Positions 43,051-52,550 of a DNA stretch of 64,000 nucleotides are shown in pieces. Position numbers and translations under genes: made by a program. This DNA comes from Oligella sp050920755 (GTDB lineage: Bacteria > Pseudomonadota > Gammaproteobacteria > Burkholderiales > Burkholderiaceae_B): contig NZ_CP158480.1 of NCBI RefSeq assembly GCF_050920755.1, positions 1,860,001 through 1,924,000 on the forward strand, written 5' to 3'. Each line of letters opens with the position of its first letter. Position 1 is the first letter of the stretch. Below the pieces are notes generated by a model. The model was not told the origin of the DNA, did not search any database, and saw only the letters and a list, made by a program, of their open reading frames with translations.

Positions 43051-44112
43051 TCAGAATAAGCTCAGTTGAGACTCCGCGTCTTCCCGGCTCAGGAACTGGC
43101 TAATGCCGATACCTGCCAGTCGATAGCGTTGGGCTTTCTCTTCGGGGCTTAATTGCTCAAGCAAATGCAAGGCTTGCTGTAAAATTTCATCCGCCTCGTG
43201 CAGCACATGGGACAGTGTAATTGAACGCGTCATCACTCTAAAGTCAGCGGTTTTTAAACGCAAGGTCACGCAGTAGCCGAACTGTCCTTTACGCTGTGCC
43301 GCCCCCGCAACTTTTTCTGCGATTGGAGCCAGCGTCTCGGCAATTTCTTCAATACCTAAATCACGCATAAAGGTATTTTCTGCGGATATTTGCTTAGGTT
43401 CTCGTTCTGCCTTAACCGGACGGCGATCAACCCCTTTAGAGAGCTGATACAGTCGATAGCCGTAGCTCCCGAAATGATGCGCCAATTCGCCCAAGCTGAA
43501 ACGCTTCAAATCCGCCACCGTATAAATTTTAAGACGGTGCATTTTTGCCAACGTCACTCGTCCCACACCGGGGATTTTCTGCACCGGTAAGGGCAATAAA
43601 AAATCCATCATTTTTTGAGGTGAGACCACCTTAATGCCATTTGGCTTATGCCAATCGGAAGCGATCTTTGCGATAAATTTATTCGGTGCCACACCCGCTG
43701 AAGCCGTTAAACCGGTTGTCTCAAAAATATCCCGACGAATTAACTGCGCTATTTCCGTAGCAATGGGAATATTAAGCTTATTTTCAGTCACATCTAAATA
43801 AGCCTCATCCAAGGAAATAGGCTCAATTACATCCGTATGCTTTCTGAAAATCTCATGAATTTGCTGCGAGACTGCTCGATATTTTGAAAAATCAGGAGCA
43901 ATATAAATGGCTTGCGGACAAAGCTGCTTAGCCTTGGCTACCGACATCGCAGAATGCACACCGAACTCTCTTACCTCATAGGAAGCGGCACAAACCACCG
44001 AGCGAGGACCGTCCCACGCCACCACTACCGGCTGCCCCTTAAGCTCCGGCCTATCGCGCAATTCGACGGACACATAAAAAGCATCCATATCAATATGAAT
44101 AATTTTGCGCAT
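43051..44112 (-). CDS. dinB: DNA polymerase IV
   Basis: 353 residues, Y-family translesion polymerase. Metal-site motifs IHIDMDAFYVSVE and ISLDEAYLDVT, the HhH region IPGVGRVTLAKM, and a little-finger domain are present. The C-terminus ends QLSLF, a canonical sliding-clamp-binding motif. No LexA box was recognised in the ~80 bases upstream, so SOS control is not evident. Confidence 0.97.
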   Translation of the reverse strand: MRKIIHIDMDAFYVSVELRDRPELKGQPVVVAWDGPRSVVCAASYEVREFGVHSAMSVAKAKQLCPQAIYIAPDFSKYRAVSQQIHEIFRKHTDVIEPISLDEAYLDVTENKLNIPIATEIAQLIRRDIFETTGLTASAGVAPNKFIAKIASDWHKPNGIKVVSPQKMMDFLLPLPVQKIPGVGRVTLAKMHRLKIYTVADLKRFSLGELAHHFGSYGYRLYQLSKGVDRRPVKAEREPKQISAENTFMRDLGIEEIAETLAPIAEKVAGAAQRKGQFGYCVTLRLKTADFRVMTRSITLSHVLHEADEILQQALHLLEQLSPEEKAQRYRLAGIGISQFLSREDAESQLSLF

Positions 44113-44191
44113 TATTTACAATAGACCTCAACGCTGAAATAGACTGAGAAATACACTACAATAGGTGATTAACTACTTTGGAGCACAGCCT

Positions 44192-44335
44192 ATGGATAAA
44201 ATCAAAAAACTACTGTTTATTTTAGCAGCTTCAAGCTTTTTAGCGGCTTGTGCTCAGCATCCTGCCACTTACCAAGGTCCGGCTGCTCCAAAGCCTCAGG
44301 ATTTACCACCGCCGACCAATCTTTTGGCTGAGTAG
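44192..44335 (+). CDS. Short lipoprotein
   Basis: 47 codons: MDKIKKLLFILAASSFLAAC, with lipobox L-A-A-C (C20), then a Pro/Ala-rich mature part (QHPATYQGPAAPKPQDLPPP) ending LLAE. A lipid-anchored tail of only 28 residues; such LptM/YifL-like mini-lipoproteins are common but their exact family is not assigned. GGAG precedes the ATG. The next gene starts eight bases after its stop. Confidence 0.75.
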   Translation: MDKIKKLLFILAASSFLAACAQHPATYQGPAAPKPQDLPPPTNLLAE

Positions 44336-44343
44336 TATCGATT

Positions 44344-44691
44344 ATGCAAGATTATTTAACCACCTCATTTCATCGCCATATCAGCGCTCACAGTGGTGAC
44401 GCCATTGAGGATATCGGCTTAGAGTTAATTTGTGCGTTTGAGGGCATTCAGCTCTTTATGTGCTTTGTGATTGCCTCTACCGATTATGATATGATTCCGG
44501 AGTTTCTGCCGGAGGAGCGCTTTATGACCGGTTCTGTACATGTGGGCGAGCTGCATGAGCTCAGTGATGTAGCGGATGAGATTCAAACGATCCTGGATAA
44601 TGCCAATGCCGGCGATACCTTGGTCTTTTTCTGCTCTTCAGCTGATATTTTGGCAGATGCTTTAGATGCGCTCGCTTACAACGAGCAGTAA
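44344..44691 (+). CDS. Unknown 115-residue protein
   Basis: 115 residues, acidic, mixed alpha/beta character, no signal or clear membrane helix (GIQLFMCFVIAS is only mildly hydrophobic). No known motif. It follows the mini-lipoprotein by eight bases, suggesting co-transcription. It resembles no family that I can name. Confidence 0.6.
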   Translation: MQDYLTTSFHRHISAHSGDAIEDIGLELICAFEGIQLFMCFVIASTDYDMIPEFLPEERFMTGSVHVGELHELSDVADEIQTILDNANAGDTLVFFCSSADILADALDALAYNEQ

Positions 44692-44786
44692 TCCGCCGTA
44701 TCAGCTCATCATCAGACCCCTGCTGACTTAACTGACTTAAGCTTCAGCAAGGGCTTTTTAATCGGCAAAAAACTAAAAGCGGCGCC

Positions 44787-45779
44787 CTAACGTGACCAGC
44801 CCTTATACTCCATAATGTAGTTATAAGACGCAATAATCTGCTGTGTTTTTTCCTTAGCCATCTCCACCAAGCCCTCCGGTAGGTTTTGACCGGCTAATTT
44901 ATCAGGATGATATTGATTAATTAAGTGACGATACACGCGCTTTAATTCGTCCCGCTGCACATCCTCCGTCACGCCTAATGTTGCCAAAGCCTCGGCAAGT
45001 TTTGACTTTGTGGCACGGCCCCAGCCCTGCTCTTGTGAACCGCCGTGTGATTGACGCTGACTGCCACTACCGCTACGATAGCCGTCATCCCTACGCTCCC
45101 CACCGGCGGTTGCGCTTTGCTCAAACTGCCCGATAAAACCCTCAAACAATTCCGGACGAGCCCCTGTTAATGGAAATAAATCACGAATAATGGCTTTTTC
45201 CGAAGAGATAATACGCCCATCCAAAATAGCCGCACTTAGGCAGATATCAAAAAACATACGCTGGAAATTCGGAAAGGCAATAAACTGCTTTTTCACCTCC
45301 GCCACCAAAACAGGCACGGAAAAAGCGGAACCCTTACCCTGATTAAAATACTTTCTCGCCTCGCTACGCAAAGTCTCCGGCAGACGCAACTGATTCATCA
45401 CCCGATTAGCTGAATCGATATCCTTTTCATGAACCACGCCCTTTGCCTTAGCAATACGCCCTAAACACAAAAACAAGGCTGCCACATAAAAGGAAATCGG
45501 TGTAAATACCTCATTCGGGAAAATAGCTGAGCGTATATGACCTTTACCAAAATCATAGGAAGCGGAACTGCCGCCCGCACTCTTACCCCAACTACTTTCA
45601 CCCCAAGAACGACCTCTACCGGTAGTGCTGCCGGTATCAGGCCGTTGAGTGCGACTTTTAACATAGCGCCAAAGATAAGCAGCTGCGATAGCGGCAAATA
45701 AGCCGACAAAAAAGCTGTCATAGCTTTCGGAAAAATACAAAAAAATCAGAAAATAAACAATAAAACGCATACTTGCCAA
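44787..45779 (-). CDS. djlA: DnaJ-like membrane co-chaperone DjlA
   Basis: 330 residues. N-terminal membrane helix (about 20-38), a TerB-like helical domain (IFPNEVFTPISFYVAALFLCLGRIAKAKGVV; MFFDICLSAAILDGRIIS), a Gly/Ser/Arg-rich linker, and a C-terminal J domain with HPD in NQYHPDKLAG. It stimulates DnaK at the membrane. The start may be residue 4. It follows the helicase by 29 bases on the minus strand. Confidence 0.93.
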   Translation of the reverse strand: MASMRFIVYFLIFLYFSESYDSFFVGLFAAIAAAYLWRYVKSRTQRPDTGSTTGRGRSWGESSWGKSAGGSSASYDFGKGHIRSAIFPNEVFTPISFYVAALFLCLGRIAKAKGVVHEKDIDSANRVMNQLRLPETLRSEARKYFNQGKGSAFSVPVLVAEVKKQFIAFPNFQRMFFDICLSAAILDGRIISSEKAIIRDLFPLTGARPELFEGFIGQFEQSATAGGERRDDGYRSGSGSQRQSHGGSQEQGWGRATKSKLAEALATLGVTEDVQRDELKRVYRHLINQYHPDKLAGQNLPEGLVEMAKEKTQQIIASYNYIMEYKGWSR

Positions 45780-45808
45780 GCAATTCCAAAATAGGTATGC
45801 ACTCTATT

Positions 45809-47851
45809 CTACCTAAGTTTGAAAAACTTAAGTCCCGGCAAAGCGAATTTTTTAGGCTTTTTACATTGCTCCGAGGCCTGCAATAAATCCTTTAAAAATA
45901 AAATAGGATAGTCTCGTTTCAACTCCTCAATAAAAGCCGAGGCATTGTCTTCATCATAAAGCAGATAGACCTGCTGCCTAGCCCTCGTCAAAGCCACATA
46001 AAATAAGCGTCGCTCTTCGGCATATGGAAAGTCTTCCGCTGTGGGCAAATAGTATTCAATCAATTCATCACTCTGCTTTTCAGCGGGAAAACCGAACTCT
46101 CCCTGATTCATCTCCAATAACACCACGTAATCCGCCTCATTACCCTTAACCCCATGCACCGTGCCTTGCCATAGCTCCAATTGAGGAAACTGTTCTGACC
46201 AGACCTGCATCGCTCTGCGACTTGGTAAAAAATGATGAAAACGCGCTAAGATTAAGACGGAGCAAGAGGCTTCAGCACGATGCTTTAAGCTTTCAATCGC
46301 ATCCCTTTGTATCAACGCTAAAATCGTCGGCACCAACGACGCATCATTCACTTGTGCCGTACCACACAAAACCAATGGCTGCCGGTGGCCCGCCTGGCCA
46401 TATAAAGCCTTGCGGCTCTGGAGGGGATTTTGCAGCACAAAACGGCTGGACTCCTGACTTAAACGCTCACCAAAGCGAAAAGTCTGACTCAGCGCATAGC
46501 GCTGTACCTCCCCGAAAAACTGTTCAAAATTCGTGGTAAAGCGTAAATTCGACCCCGCAAAGCGGTAAATCGCCTGCCAATCGTCACCCACACAAAATAA
46601 ACGGAGCGTGGGCTTTTGCGCCTGCATGGCTTGAATTAAGGCGGCACGCTCAGCCGAAATATCTTGAAACTCGTCAATCATGACTTCACCCCAAGGCACT
46701 TTAAAAGCACCGGAGCGTACATACTCCGTCGCCGAAATAATCATTTTTTCAAAATCAATACTGCCACTCTCTGCCAAATGAGCCTGATAACGCTGCCATA
46801 GCGGTTGCAACAATTGATTTAATAAATGCCCGTCATTTAAAGGGGTTTGACTTAAATCCGGCCAACTTAGATGATGCTTAAATAAGGGCAACCAACGACA
46901 AAGCTGAGTGACCAAATGCTCATAATGATAAGCTGAGCGCCCCAGTCGCAGCACCTTAGTCTGATGCCTACGCCGATGGCGAGTCACGTTTTTAATGCGA
47001 CTTAGTTGACTAAAGCATTGCTCATAAAACTGCGCCAAGGAATCACTATCACCGGCAAATAACTCAATCAACCGGGTACCATGCTGAGCATGAATCTCCT
47101 TAACCCTTTGCCTATAGGCAATTTGCGCTGCATTGAGCGCCTCCTCCGCTCCTTCATACACTTCCAGATAGCAATCCTCAGCCACCAAATAAAATCCCGG
47201 TCGATAGCATTGATATTTATCCCAAGCGTGCGGATAGGTATACAGTGATTGATAAAAATAATCGATATTCAGTTGATAAAGCGTATTAGCACAAATCAAC
47301 TCGCTGTGATGATGCACATACTCATCATTGAGCGTGCGCAACGACTGTGCGGCAAGATTGTCTAAGCCGGATAAATTAATCCACTTAAAATAAGCCTTTA
47401 AGTACTCAGGATCCCCGGCACACAGTTCAAAAAAGCATCGTCGTATAAAGTGTGACAGCGCATCACTCTCACTTAGCTCGGTTAATTTCGGCATCACGCC
47501 GGTCACCTGAGCAACGATGTGTAAGCCTAAGCTATGGAAGGTACTCACCGCCACGTCTTCCGTCAGCGCAGGGAGCAAATGCGCAATACGCTCCTCCATT
47601 TCCAAAGCCGCCTTTTTTGCAAAGGCCAACATCAAAACCGTCGCTTCCTTAAAATAACCGACGCTATATAAATAGCCTAAGCGACCGATTAAAGTCCGTG
47701 TTTTGCCGGTACCGGCACCGGCCAAGACCAAACTGGAAGGAGCCTCACTGGTCGCTGCCGCAAACTGCTCCTCACTCAACTCATTAACAACCGCAAGATA
47801 AGCACCTGCCTCTCTCGGTTCAGCTGTAACTGTCGACACTGACTCCCCCAC
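45809..47851 (-). CDS. helD: HelD-like UvrD-family DNA helicase
   Basis: 680 residues, superfamily 1A helicase. Motifs are Walker A AGAGTGKTRT (K50), DEFQDIS (motif II), GDDWQAIYRFAGSN (III), VHGVKGNEAD (V) and EERRLFYVALTRARQQ (VI). GDDWQAIYRF and PTAEDFPYAEERR are HelD (helicase IV)-specific. Unlike E. coli HelD, Walker A starts at residue 45, so the ~195-residue N-terminal domain is lacking, and the middle 1B/2B inserts are longer. A 3'-5' DNA unwinding role is expected. Confidence 0.85.
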   Translation of the reverse strand: MGESVSTVTAEPREAGAYLAVVNELSEEQFAAATSEAPSSLVLAGAGTGKTRTLIGRLGYLYSVGYFKEATVLMLAFAKKAALEMEERIAHLLPALTEDVAVSTFHSLGLHIVAQVTGVMPKLTELSESDALSHFIRRCFFELCAGDPEYLKAYFKWINLSGLDNLAAQSLRTLNDEYVHHHSELICANTLYQLNIDYFYQSLYTYPHAWDKYQCYRPGFYLVAEDCYLEVYEGAEEALNAAQIAYRQRVKEIHAQHGTRLIELFAGDSDSLAQFYEQCFSQLSRIKNVTRHRRRHQTKVLRLGRSAYHYEHLVTQLCRWLPLFKHHLSWPDLSQTPLNDGHLLNQLLQPLWQRYQAHLAESGSIDFEKMIISATEYVRSGAFKVPWGEVMIDEFQDISAERAALIQAMQAQKPTLRLFCVGDDWQAIYRFAGSNLRFTTNFEQFFGEVQRYALSQTFRFGERLSQESSRFVLQNPLQSRKALYGQAGHRQPLVLCGTAQVNDASLVPTILALIQRDAIESLKHRAEASCSVLILARFHHFLPSRRAMQVWSEQFPQLELWQGTVHGVKGNEADYVVLLEMNQGEFGFPAEKQSDELIEYYLPTAEDFPYAEERRLFYVALTRARQQVYLLYDEDNASAFIEELKRDYPILFLKDLLQASEQCKKPKKFALPGLKFFKLR

Positions 47852-47930
47852 ACCCTCTAAAAACCTCTAAAGCATCAGCTTAACCTAAATAGCAAAGCAA
47901 AAATTCAGAGTGGATGTTTTTAGCCAGTAC

Positions 47931-47962
47931 AAAAAAAACCTGCTGATAAACATATCAACAGG
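47931..47962 (-). terminator. Terminator of the MQQP-repeat gene
   Basis: CCTG-ctGATA (47939-47948) pairs with TATC-aaCAGG (47953-47962). Read on the minus strand, eight T follow. Confidence 0.8.
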
Positions 47963-48004
47963 CTCTTTTAAAAAATGTCAGTGTCAAATACTACTGTTTA
48001 GGAC

Positions 48005-48439
48005 TTATTGAACCGGTCTGGACAAATCCTCTACCGGAGCGCCATGCTGGTGCATTGGTTGTTGCATTGGTTGTTGCATTGGCTGCTGCATTGGTTGTTG
48101 CATTGGCTGCTGCATCGGTTGTTGCATTGGCTGCTGCATCGGTTGTTGCATCGCAGGCTCGGTTTTTTGACCAACAACCTGACCGTCAGGATTAACCACG
48201 GTGGTTGTGCTTTGAGAAGTTGCTGTACCGGCCGGTACCTCACGTACTTTTAAGTTTTGCTGAGCGGCTTGCTCAGGTGTCACAGGAACCGTGGTTTCAG
48301 TAATACGCAGGGTTGGTTCAACGTACATATCCTGCGATTTTGCCCAAGCCGAACGATTATCAGGACCCTCATCTTGAGCCACAGCCGCACCACTCACCAT
48401 CAACGCAGATAAAACTAGAAATAAAGCCTTCTTCATCAT
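48005..48439 (-). CDS. Secreted protein with eight MQQP repeats
   Basis: 144 residues with a Sec signal (MKKALFLVLSALMVSGAAVA), an unremarkable central domain and then eight perfect Met-Gln-Gln-Pro repeats ending MHQHG. The repeats are encoded by 12-base units (48060-48152) differing only at synonymous T/C positions, so unit number can change without frameshift. Methionine- and histidine-rich periplasmic repeats can bind copper, but this is only an analogy. No family recognised. Confidence 0.7.
   Translation of the reverse strand: MMKKALFLVLSALMVSGAAVAQDEGPDNRSAWAKSQDMYVEPTLRITETTVPVTPEQAAQQNLKVREVPAGTATSQSTTTVVNPDGQVVGQKTEPAMQQPMQQPMQQPMQQPMQQPMQQPMQQPMQQPMHQHGAPVEDLSRPVQ
48060..48152. repeat. 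12-bp in-frame tandem repeat
   Basis: Eight adjacent units of the form GYTGCATYGGYT, alternating TTGTTG and CTGCTG types, encode MQQP. A variable-number locus is likely. Confidence 0.85.
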
Positions 48440-48659
48440 ATAACTCCTTAAAGGATAAGAATAATATTTTAGATTTTAATTTATCTTAACAGTGAATATC
48501 ATCGACAATAGCAAGCAAATGTAACACCTTCTTTCAAGAATAATCAGAAAGTAGCGAAAAAGGCATATTCTATGCTTTAACCATGTTGCTCTATGATTTA
48601 AGCTCAACTACTGATAAAATCCAAGTATTTAGAATAAAAGATGGTCGGAGATTACCCTT

Positions 48660-48917
48660 ATGAATTTAAAAAAATTACTTTTAATCGCAATTCCCGTCAT
48701 TTTATCAGCCTGCGCCAGCAAAATTGATTTAAGCGACAACAATGCTTATGCTCTTCAGTGCTCTGATAGCGCATCCACCGCGCCTGACTGGGCTACTTGC
48801 CGGACAAATGCAGAGCGCGTTTGTTCACCGCTTAAAGCGACGGATATTCAGCAGCACAATCCAACCGGTTCCGGTTCGGTGGGTGATGCTTACTACATCA
48901 GCTTTAAGTGCCAATAG
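48660..48917 (+). CDS. Small lipoprotein of unknown function
   Basis: 85 residues, lipobox LSAC in ILSACASK (C18). The mature domain has four further cysteines (QCSDS, ATCRTNAERVC, FKCQ), probably forming disulfides in the periplasm. A ribosome site, GGAG, precedes the ATG by about 10 bases. Single gene flanked by unrelated genes. Confidence 0.75.
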   Translation: MNLKKLLLIAIPVILSACASKIDLSDNNAYALQCSDSASTAPDWATCRTNAERVCSPLKATDIQQHNPTGSGSVGDAYYISFKCQ

Positions 48918-49024
48918 GCGTTATCGGGCCATCTGAAGCTTCATAATAAAAGCGACAGTTACTTCTCAAACTACCGCTTTTATTTATTTTTACTCAGTTT
49001 AGCGCCATATCAGGCTAATCAAGC

Positions 49025-49639
49025 TTATCGGGCTTGGGGTTGTGTGCTTAACCAATCGATAATCTGTGTTTGAATTTGTCGGTTAGCCTCGGCAAATGCC
49101 TCAATTACCGCCTCATTCGACGCCGCCGCCAAGGCGGCGCGTGCCGTAAAACTGCGAGTATTGGTGGGCTCGTTAGGATTTTTAAGATTGGTTAAATTAG
49201 CGTCCAAACTAATCACCACCTCAGCCGGTCGCACCGTATGATCGACCTGAAAATCCTGCAAATCACTGCGTAATGAATAATCACCGGACGGTGTATCATC
49301 ATTAATCACCGCACGATAAATACCGGCGCTGCGAAGTGCTCGAATTAAGCTATCTCTAAAAACGATAGGACCTAAATCCTCCCAACGAATACCGTCCATC
49401 ACCGCCAAATGATGCTCCGGTGTCACCGCAACAATACGTGAAGTATCTAAATAATTACGACTATAGGGAATTGCCACTCTCAGTACCTCATTGACTGAAG
49501 TCGCTCTTTGTGCCACCGTCTCACGCTGCGGCAGCTGATAAACCGTTAGTTCCGGACTTTTAGGAATAATTGAACAAGCAGAAATTAACGCCGCTAAGGA
49601 AGCTGAAAAAATGAATCGATGCATTGATTTTTTTACCAT
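49025..49639 (-). CDS. MCE-system lipoprotein PqiC/YmbA-type
   Basis: 204 residues of the ABC-transport auxiliary lipoprotein family. Lipobox LISAC (C22), then VYQLPQRE, IPYSRNYLDTSRIVA, and DGIRWEDLGPIVFRDSLIRAL. It probably bridges the MCE transporter to the outer membrane. Last gene of the four-gene operon, overlapping mlaD by seven bases. Confidence 0.87.
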   Translation of the reverse strand: MVKKSMHRFIFSASLAALISACSIIPKSPELTVYQLPQRETVAQRATSVNEVLRVAIPYSRNYLDTSRIVAVTPEHHLAVMDGIRWEDLGPIVFRDSLIRALRSAGIYRAVINDDTPSGDYSLRSDLQDFQVDHTVRPAEVVISLDANLTNLKNPNEPTNTRSFTARAALAAASNEAVIEAFAEANRQIQTQIIDWLSTQPQAR

Positions 49640-50571
49640 GGCTTGTACTCCTTCAGCTGCTCACCCTCTAAAATAAAGCGCCCTGGACTTTTTGAAAAGT
49701 CTCTCAAAATATTATTAAATGTGCTCATACCGCGTTTAAACTCATTCAAGGCAGGACCGACCTGCTCCAGACCCTCTAAGCCATTTGCCAATTTGCCTTG
49801 AGAATTATCCACCAGTTTTTTAATATTTTCCGAGGCCTGCTTGACCGAGTTAATCGCCGCCGTCATAGCGTCCATGGCCTTGGTGACCTGCTCATTTAAT
49901 AAGTGATTAACACTGCTATTGAACTCTTTAAATAAACTTACTGCCTCATTGGCATTAGCCATCAACTCATCCGCCTCACGAATGGCAGACTGAATCGACT
50001 CTCCTTCTGCAGCAAGAGAACCGGTCAAGCTCTCCACATTGGTGAGAATACCTGCGAAGTTGTCGATATTTTCATCACTCAATAAATGCTTGAGACGGAT
50101 CAAACTCTCACTTAAGCTGGACGCCAGACCCTCACCGCTGGAAAAGAGCTTAGATAAAGGTGATGGTGTGGCATAGAGAATCGGGCGATTGTCACGATCA
50201 CCCTCTAGTAGTGCTGCCTCTTTAGAACCGCCGGACATAGAAATCACCGACTGACCGGTAATCCCGACAAGCGACAGCATCACCACCACATCCGATCGCA
50301 CCTCAACACCCTCGTTAAGCTTGATATAAGCGTTAACCAAATTAGGATTGTCCTGCAACTCTAAGCGCTCAACCTCACCGATTTTTAAACCGCTATACTC
50401 AACCGAGCTACCATTAGACAGACCACTGACGCTTTCATTAAACTGGATAATAAAATACTGCCAATTCTGCGACGTAGTGATTTTACCTAATATAGAGACG
50501 GCCGTAACAATACCCACGGTCACCAGAACGGTGAAAAAACCGATTAAAACATGCCTTGCTTTTGGCTCCAT
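49633..50571 (-). CDS. MlaD-type MCE-domain protein
   Basis: 312 residues. One N-terminal membrane helix (7-28), a single MCE domain (VSGLSNGSSVEYSGLKIGEVERLEL) and a long helical, amphipathic C-terminal part (~170-312). Single-MCE proteins form periplasmic hexamers that carry lipids. The helical tail is longer than E. coli MlaD (183 residues) and recalls a tube-forming needle such as in longer MCE proteins. Confidence 0.88.
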   Translation of the reverse strand: MEPKARHVLIGFFTVLVTVGIVTAVSILGKITTSQNWQYFIIQFNESVSGLSNGSSVEYSGLKIGEVERLELQDNPNLVNAYIKLNEGVEVRSDVVVMLSLVGITGQSVISMSGGSKEAALLEGDRDNRPILYATPSPLSKLFSSGEGLASSLSESLIRLKHLLSDENIDNFAGILTNVESLTGSLAAEGESIQSAIREADELMANANEAVSLFKEFNSSVNHLLNEQVTKAMDAMTAAINSVKQASENIKKLVDNSQGKLANGLEGLEQVGPALNEFKRGMSTFNNILRDFSKSPGRFILEGEQLKEYKPW

Positions 50572-50589
50572 AACTTACCTTTAAAAATA

Positions 50590-51423
50590 CTATTCTTTTT
50601 GCTTATGAGATGAATAAGCGGCGCGACCGCGAGGGCCGTTAAAGTACGCCTGAATCCACTCATTATCAACTTTTTTAACTTCTTCAATAGGTGCGGAAAT
50701 CAGCACCTTCTTATCTGAGAGCACGGCGATCTTATCGCATGCCGTATATAAGGTATCCATATCATGGGTCACTAAAAAGATGGTTAAACCCAGCGCATCT
50801 CTCAGCGTCATAATTAACTCATCAAAATTAGCGGCACCGATAGGGTCTAAACCGGCAGTCGGCTCATCTAAAAACAAAATCGCCGGATCCAGAGCAAGCG
50901 ATCGAGCCAATGCCGCACGTTTAATCATACCGCCCGATAACTCGGAAGGATAACGATCAGCGGCCACGGCAGATAAACCCACCAGAAAAATCTTCATCAT
51001 GGCCAAATCCTCTGCCTCAGAGCGAGACATACCCAGTTGCTCTATTAAAGGGAAAGCGATATTTTCCTTGACCGTGAGTGAAGAATAAAGTGCCCCTTGT
51101 TGAAACAAAACCCCCATCTGCCTATCAACGCTATCGCGCTCTTTTTCAGACAGCTCGCTCAAGGTTTTACCGAAGACTGTCACCTCACCCGCAGCCGGTG
51201 TAATTAAACCGACAATTGAGCGCAACAAAACCGATTTACCGGTTCCGGATCCGCCTACCACGCCGAGAATATCCCCCCTATAAACGTCTAAATCCAAGTT
51301 CTCATGAACCACATGGGAACCGAATTGATTGCGTAATCCACGTACCTTAATGACGACTTCACGATCCTCGTCGGGATGCTCGGAGCGCTGCGCCGAGGAT
51401 TTGGACTCGCTCATACTTACCAC
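50590..51423 (-). CDS. MlaF-type ABC ATPase
   Basis: 277 residues. Walker A GGSGTGKSVLL, signature LSGGMIKRAALARSL, Walker B FLDEPTAGLDPI and H-loop VTHDMDTL. It powers the MlaE permease. Overlaps the permease stop by seven bases. An acidic N-terminus (~20 residues) precedes the domain. Confidence 0.9.
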   Translation of the reverse strand: MVSMSESKSSAQRSEHPDEDREVVIKVRGLRNQFGSHVVHENLDLDVYRGDILGVVGGSGTGKSVLLRSIVGLITPAAGEVTVFGKTLSELSEKERDSVDRQMGVLFQQGALYSSLTVKENIAFPLIEQLGMSRSEAEDLAMMKIFLVGLSAVAADRYPSELSGGMIKRAALARSLALDPAILFLDEPTAGLDPIGAANFDELIMTLRDALGLTIFLVTHDMDTLYTACDKIAVLSDKKVLISAPIEEVKKVDNEWIQAYFNGPRGRAAYSSHKQKE

Positions 51424-52550
51424 CCCATTTCCATAAAGAACATCGCCATCAGCGCGTCAATTAAAATCACCAGGAAAATACACCGCACCACACTATTGGT
51501 CGTCTGCTTACCCAAAGACTCGGCACTTCCTTTGACCTTAAACCCCTCTAAACAACCGGTGGTAGCAATCACCACAGCAAATATCGGAGCTTTGGACATA
51601 CCCACTAAAAAATGCCTTAAACCGACTTTATCAATTAAAATTTCAACAAATAAGGTAGGTGAAAGACCCAGCATAAAAATGGCCACCGTCATCCCGCCCA
51701 AAATACCGGCCACAATTGCTATAAAGGTCAATAACGGCATACTGACTAATAAAGCCGTCACTCTAGGTAACACCAAGATATGAACGGGATTAATCCCACT
51801 GACCTTTAATGCATCAATTTCCTCATTTAAACGCATTGAGCCGATATGTGCGGTAAAAGCACTGGCGGTACGACCGGCAATTAAAATAGCGGTCAAAAGC
51901 ACCCCGAATTCACGCATAAAGGCAAAGCCTACTAAATGCACGGTAAAAATCGTAGCTCCGAATTGCTCTAAAACCGTGGCGCCTAAAAAAGCCACGACCG
52001 CGCCGACTAAATAATTCAGTAAGAAAATAATCGGCACCGCCTGATACCCACTGGAATCAATCTGGGCAATAACCGATGTCATGCGCCACTTATGCGGCTG
52101 CAAAAAACTAAGGATCATTCCCTCCAGCACCATACCGAAAAAAGCAAACCAACGGATTGCTTCATTCTTCGCCTCAATGGTGCGGCGTCCCAAACCGTCT
52201 AACCAAAGAGCAATGGCGCTATGCTTTTTAGTCTCGGTGTGATTTTCAGTGGCCTCTGTGATGCTTTGCTGCACCACCGACAGTAACTCACGAAAGGCCG
52301 GTGCGAGGGTCTTATCATCCTCCAGGGCGGCTTTTACACGATCCGCCCCCAATAGCTTAATCAGCAAATAGGCGCCATTCGTATCCAGCTGCTTTAGCTC
52401 GGAAAAGTCAATACTCTGAGAACCGCTAAGCTCCTGACTCAGCTGACGATTTAATTTTTTTAGCTCTCCGAAATTCGCCAAAACCCAATCGCCGGTAATC
52501 GACAACTGGTCTTGAGCACCACGCTTAAAGTATGAAGAAACTGTATTCAA
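51417..52550 (-). CDS. MlaE-type permease with fused STAS-like domain
   Basis: 377 residues. Residues 1-110 resemble a STAS domain (LDTNGAYLLIKLLGADRVK), a role played by separate MlaB in E. coli. MlaE helices start near residue 140 (FGMVLEGMIL; LVGFAFMREFGVLLTAILIAGRTASAFTAHIGSMRLNEEIDALKVSGI). This fused layout is found in MlaE/YrbE homologues of many proteobacteria. First gene of the operon, which lacks mlaB. Confidence 0.88.
   Translation of the reverse strand: MNTVSSYFKRGAQDQLSITGDWVLANFGELKKLNRQLSQELSGSQSIDFSELKQLDTNGAYLLIKLLGADRVKAALEDDKTLAPAFRELLSVVQQSITEATENHTETKKHSAIALWLDGLGRRTIEAKNEAIRWFAFFGMVLEGMILSFLQPHKWRMTSVIAQIDSSGYQAVPIIFLLNYLVGAVVAFLGATVLEQFGATIFTVHLVGFAFMREFGVLLTAILIAGRTASAFTAHIGSMRLNEEIDALKVSGINPVHILVLPRVTALLVSMPLLTFIAIVAGILGGMTVAIFMLGLSPTLFVEILIDKVGLRHFLVGMSKAPIFAVVIATTGCLEGFKVKGSAESLGKQTTNSVVRCIFLVILIDALMAMFFMEMGW

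Noticed and set aside
43051..44191. LexA box before dinB
   Set aside because: The upstream 80 bases contain no CTGT-N8-ACAG-like palindrome that I could support.
48060..48152. CRISPR-like array
   Set aside because: The 12-base units are contiguous without spacers and encode MQQP in frame; it is a coding tandem repeat.
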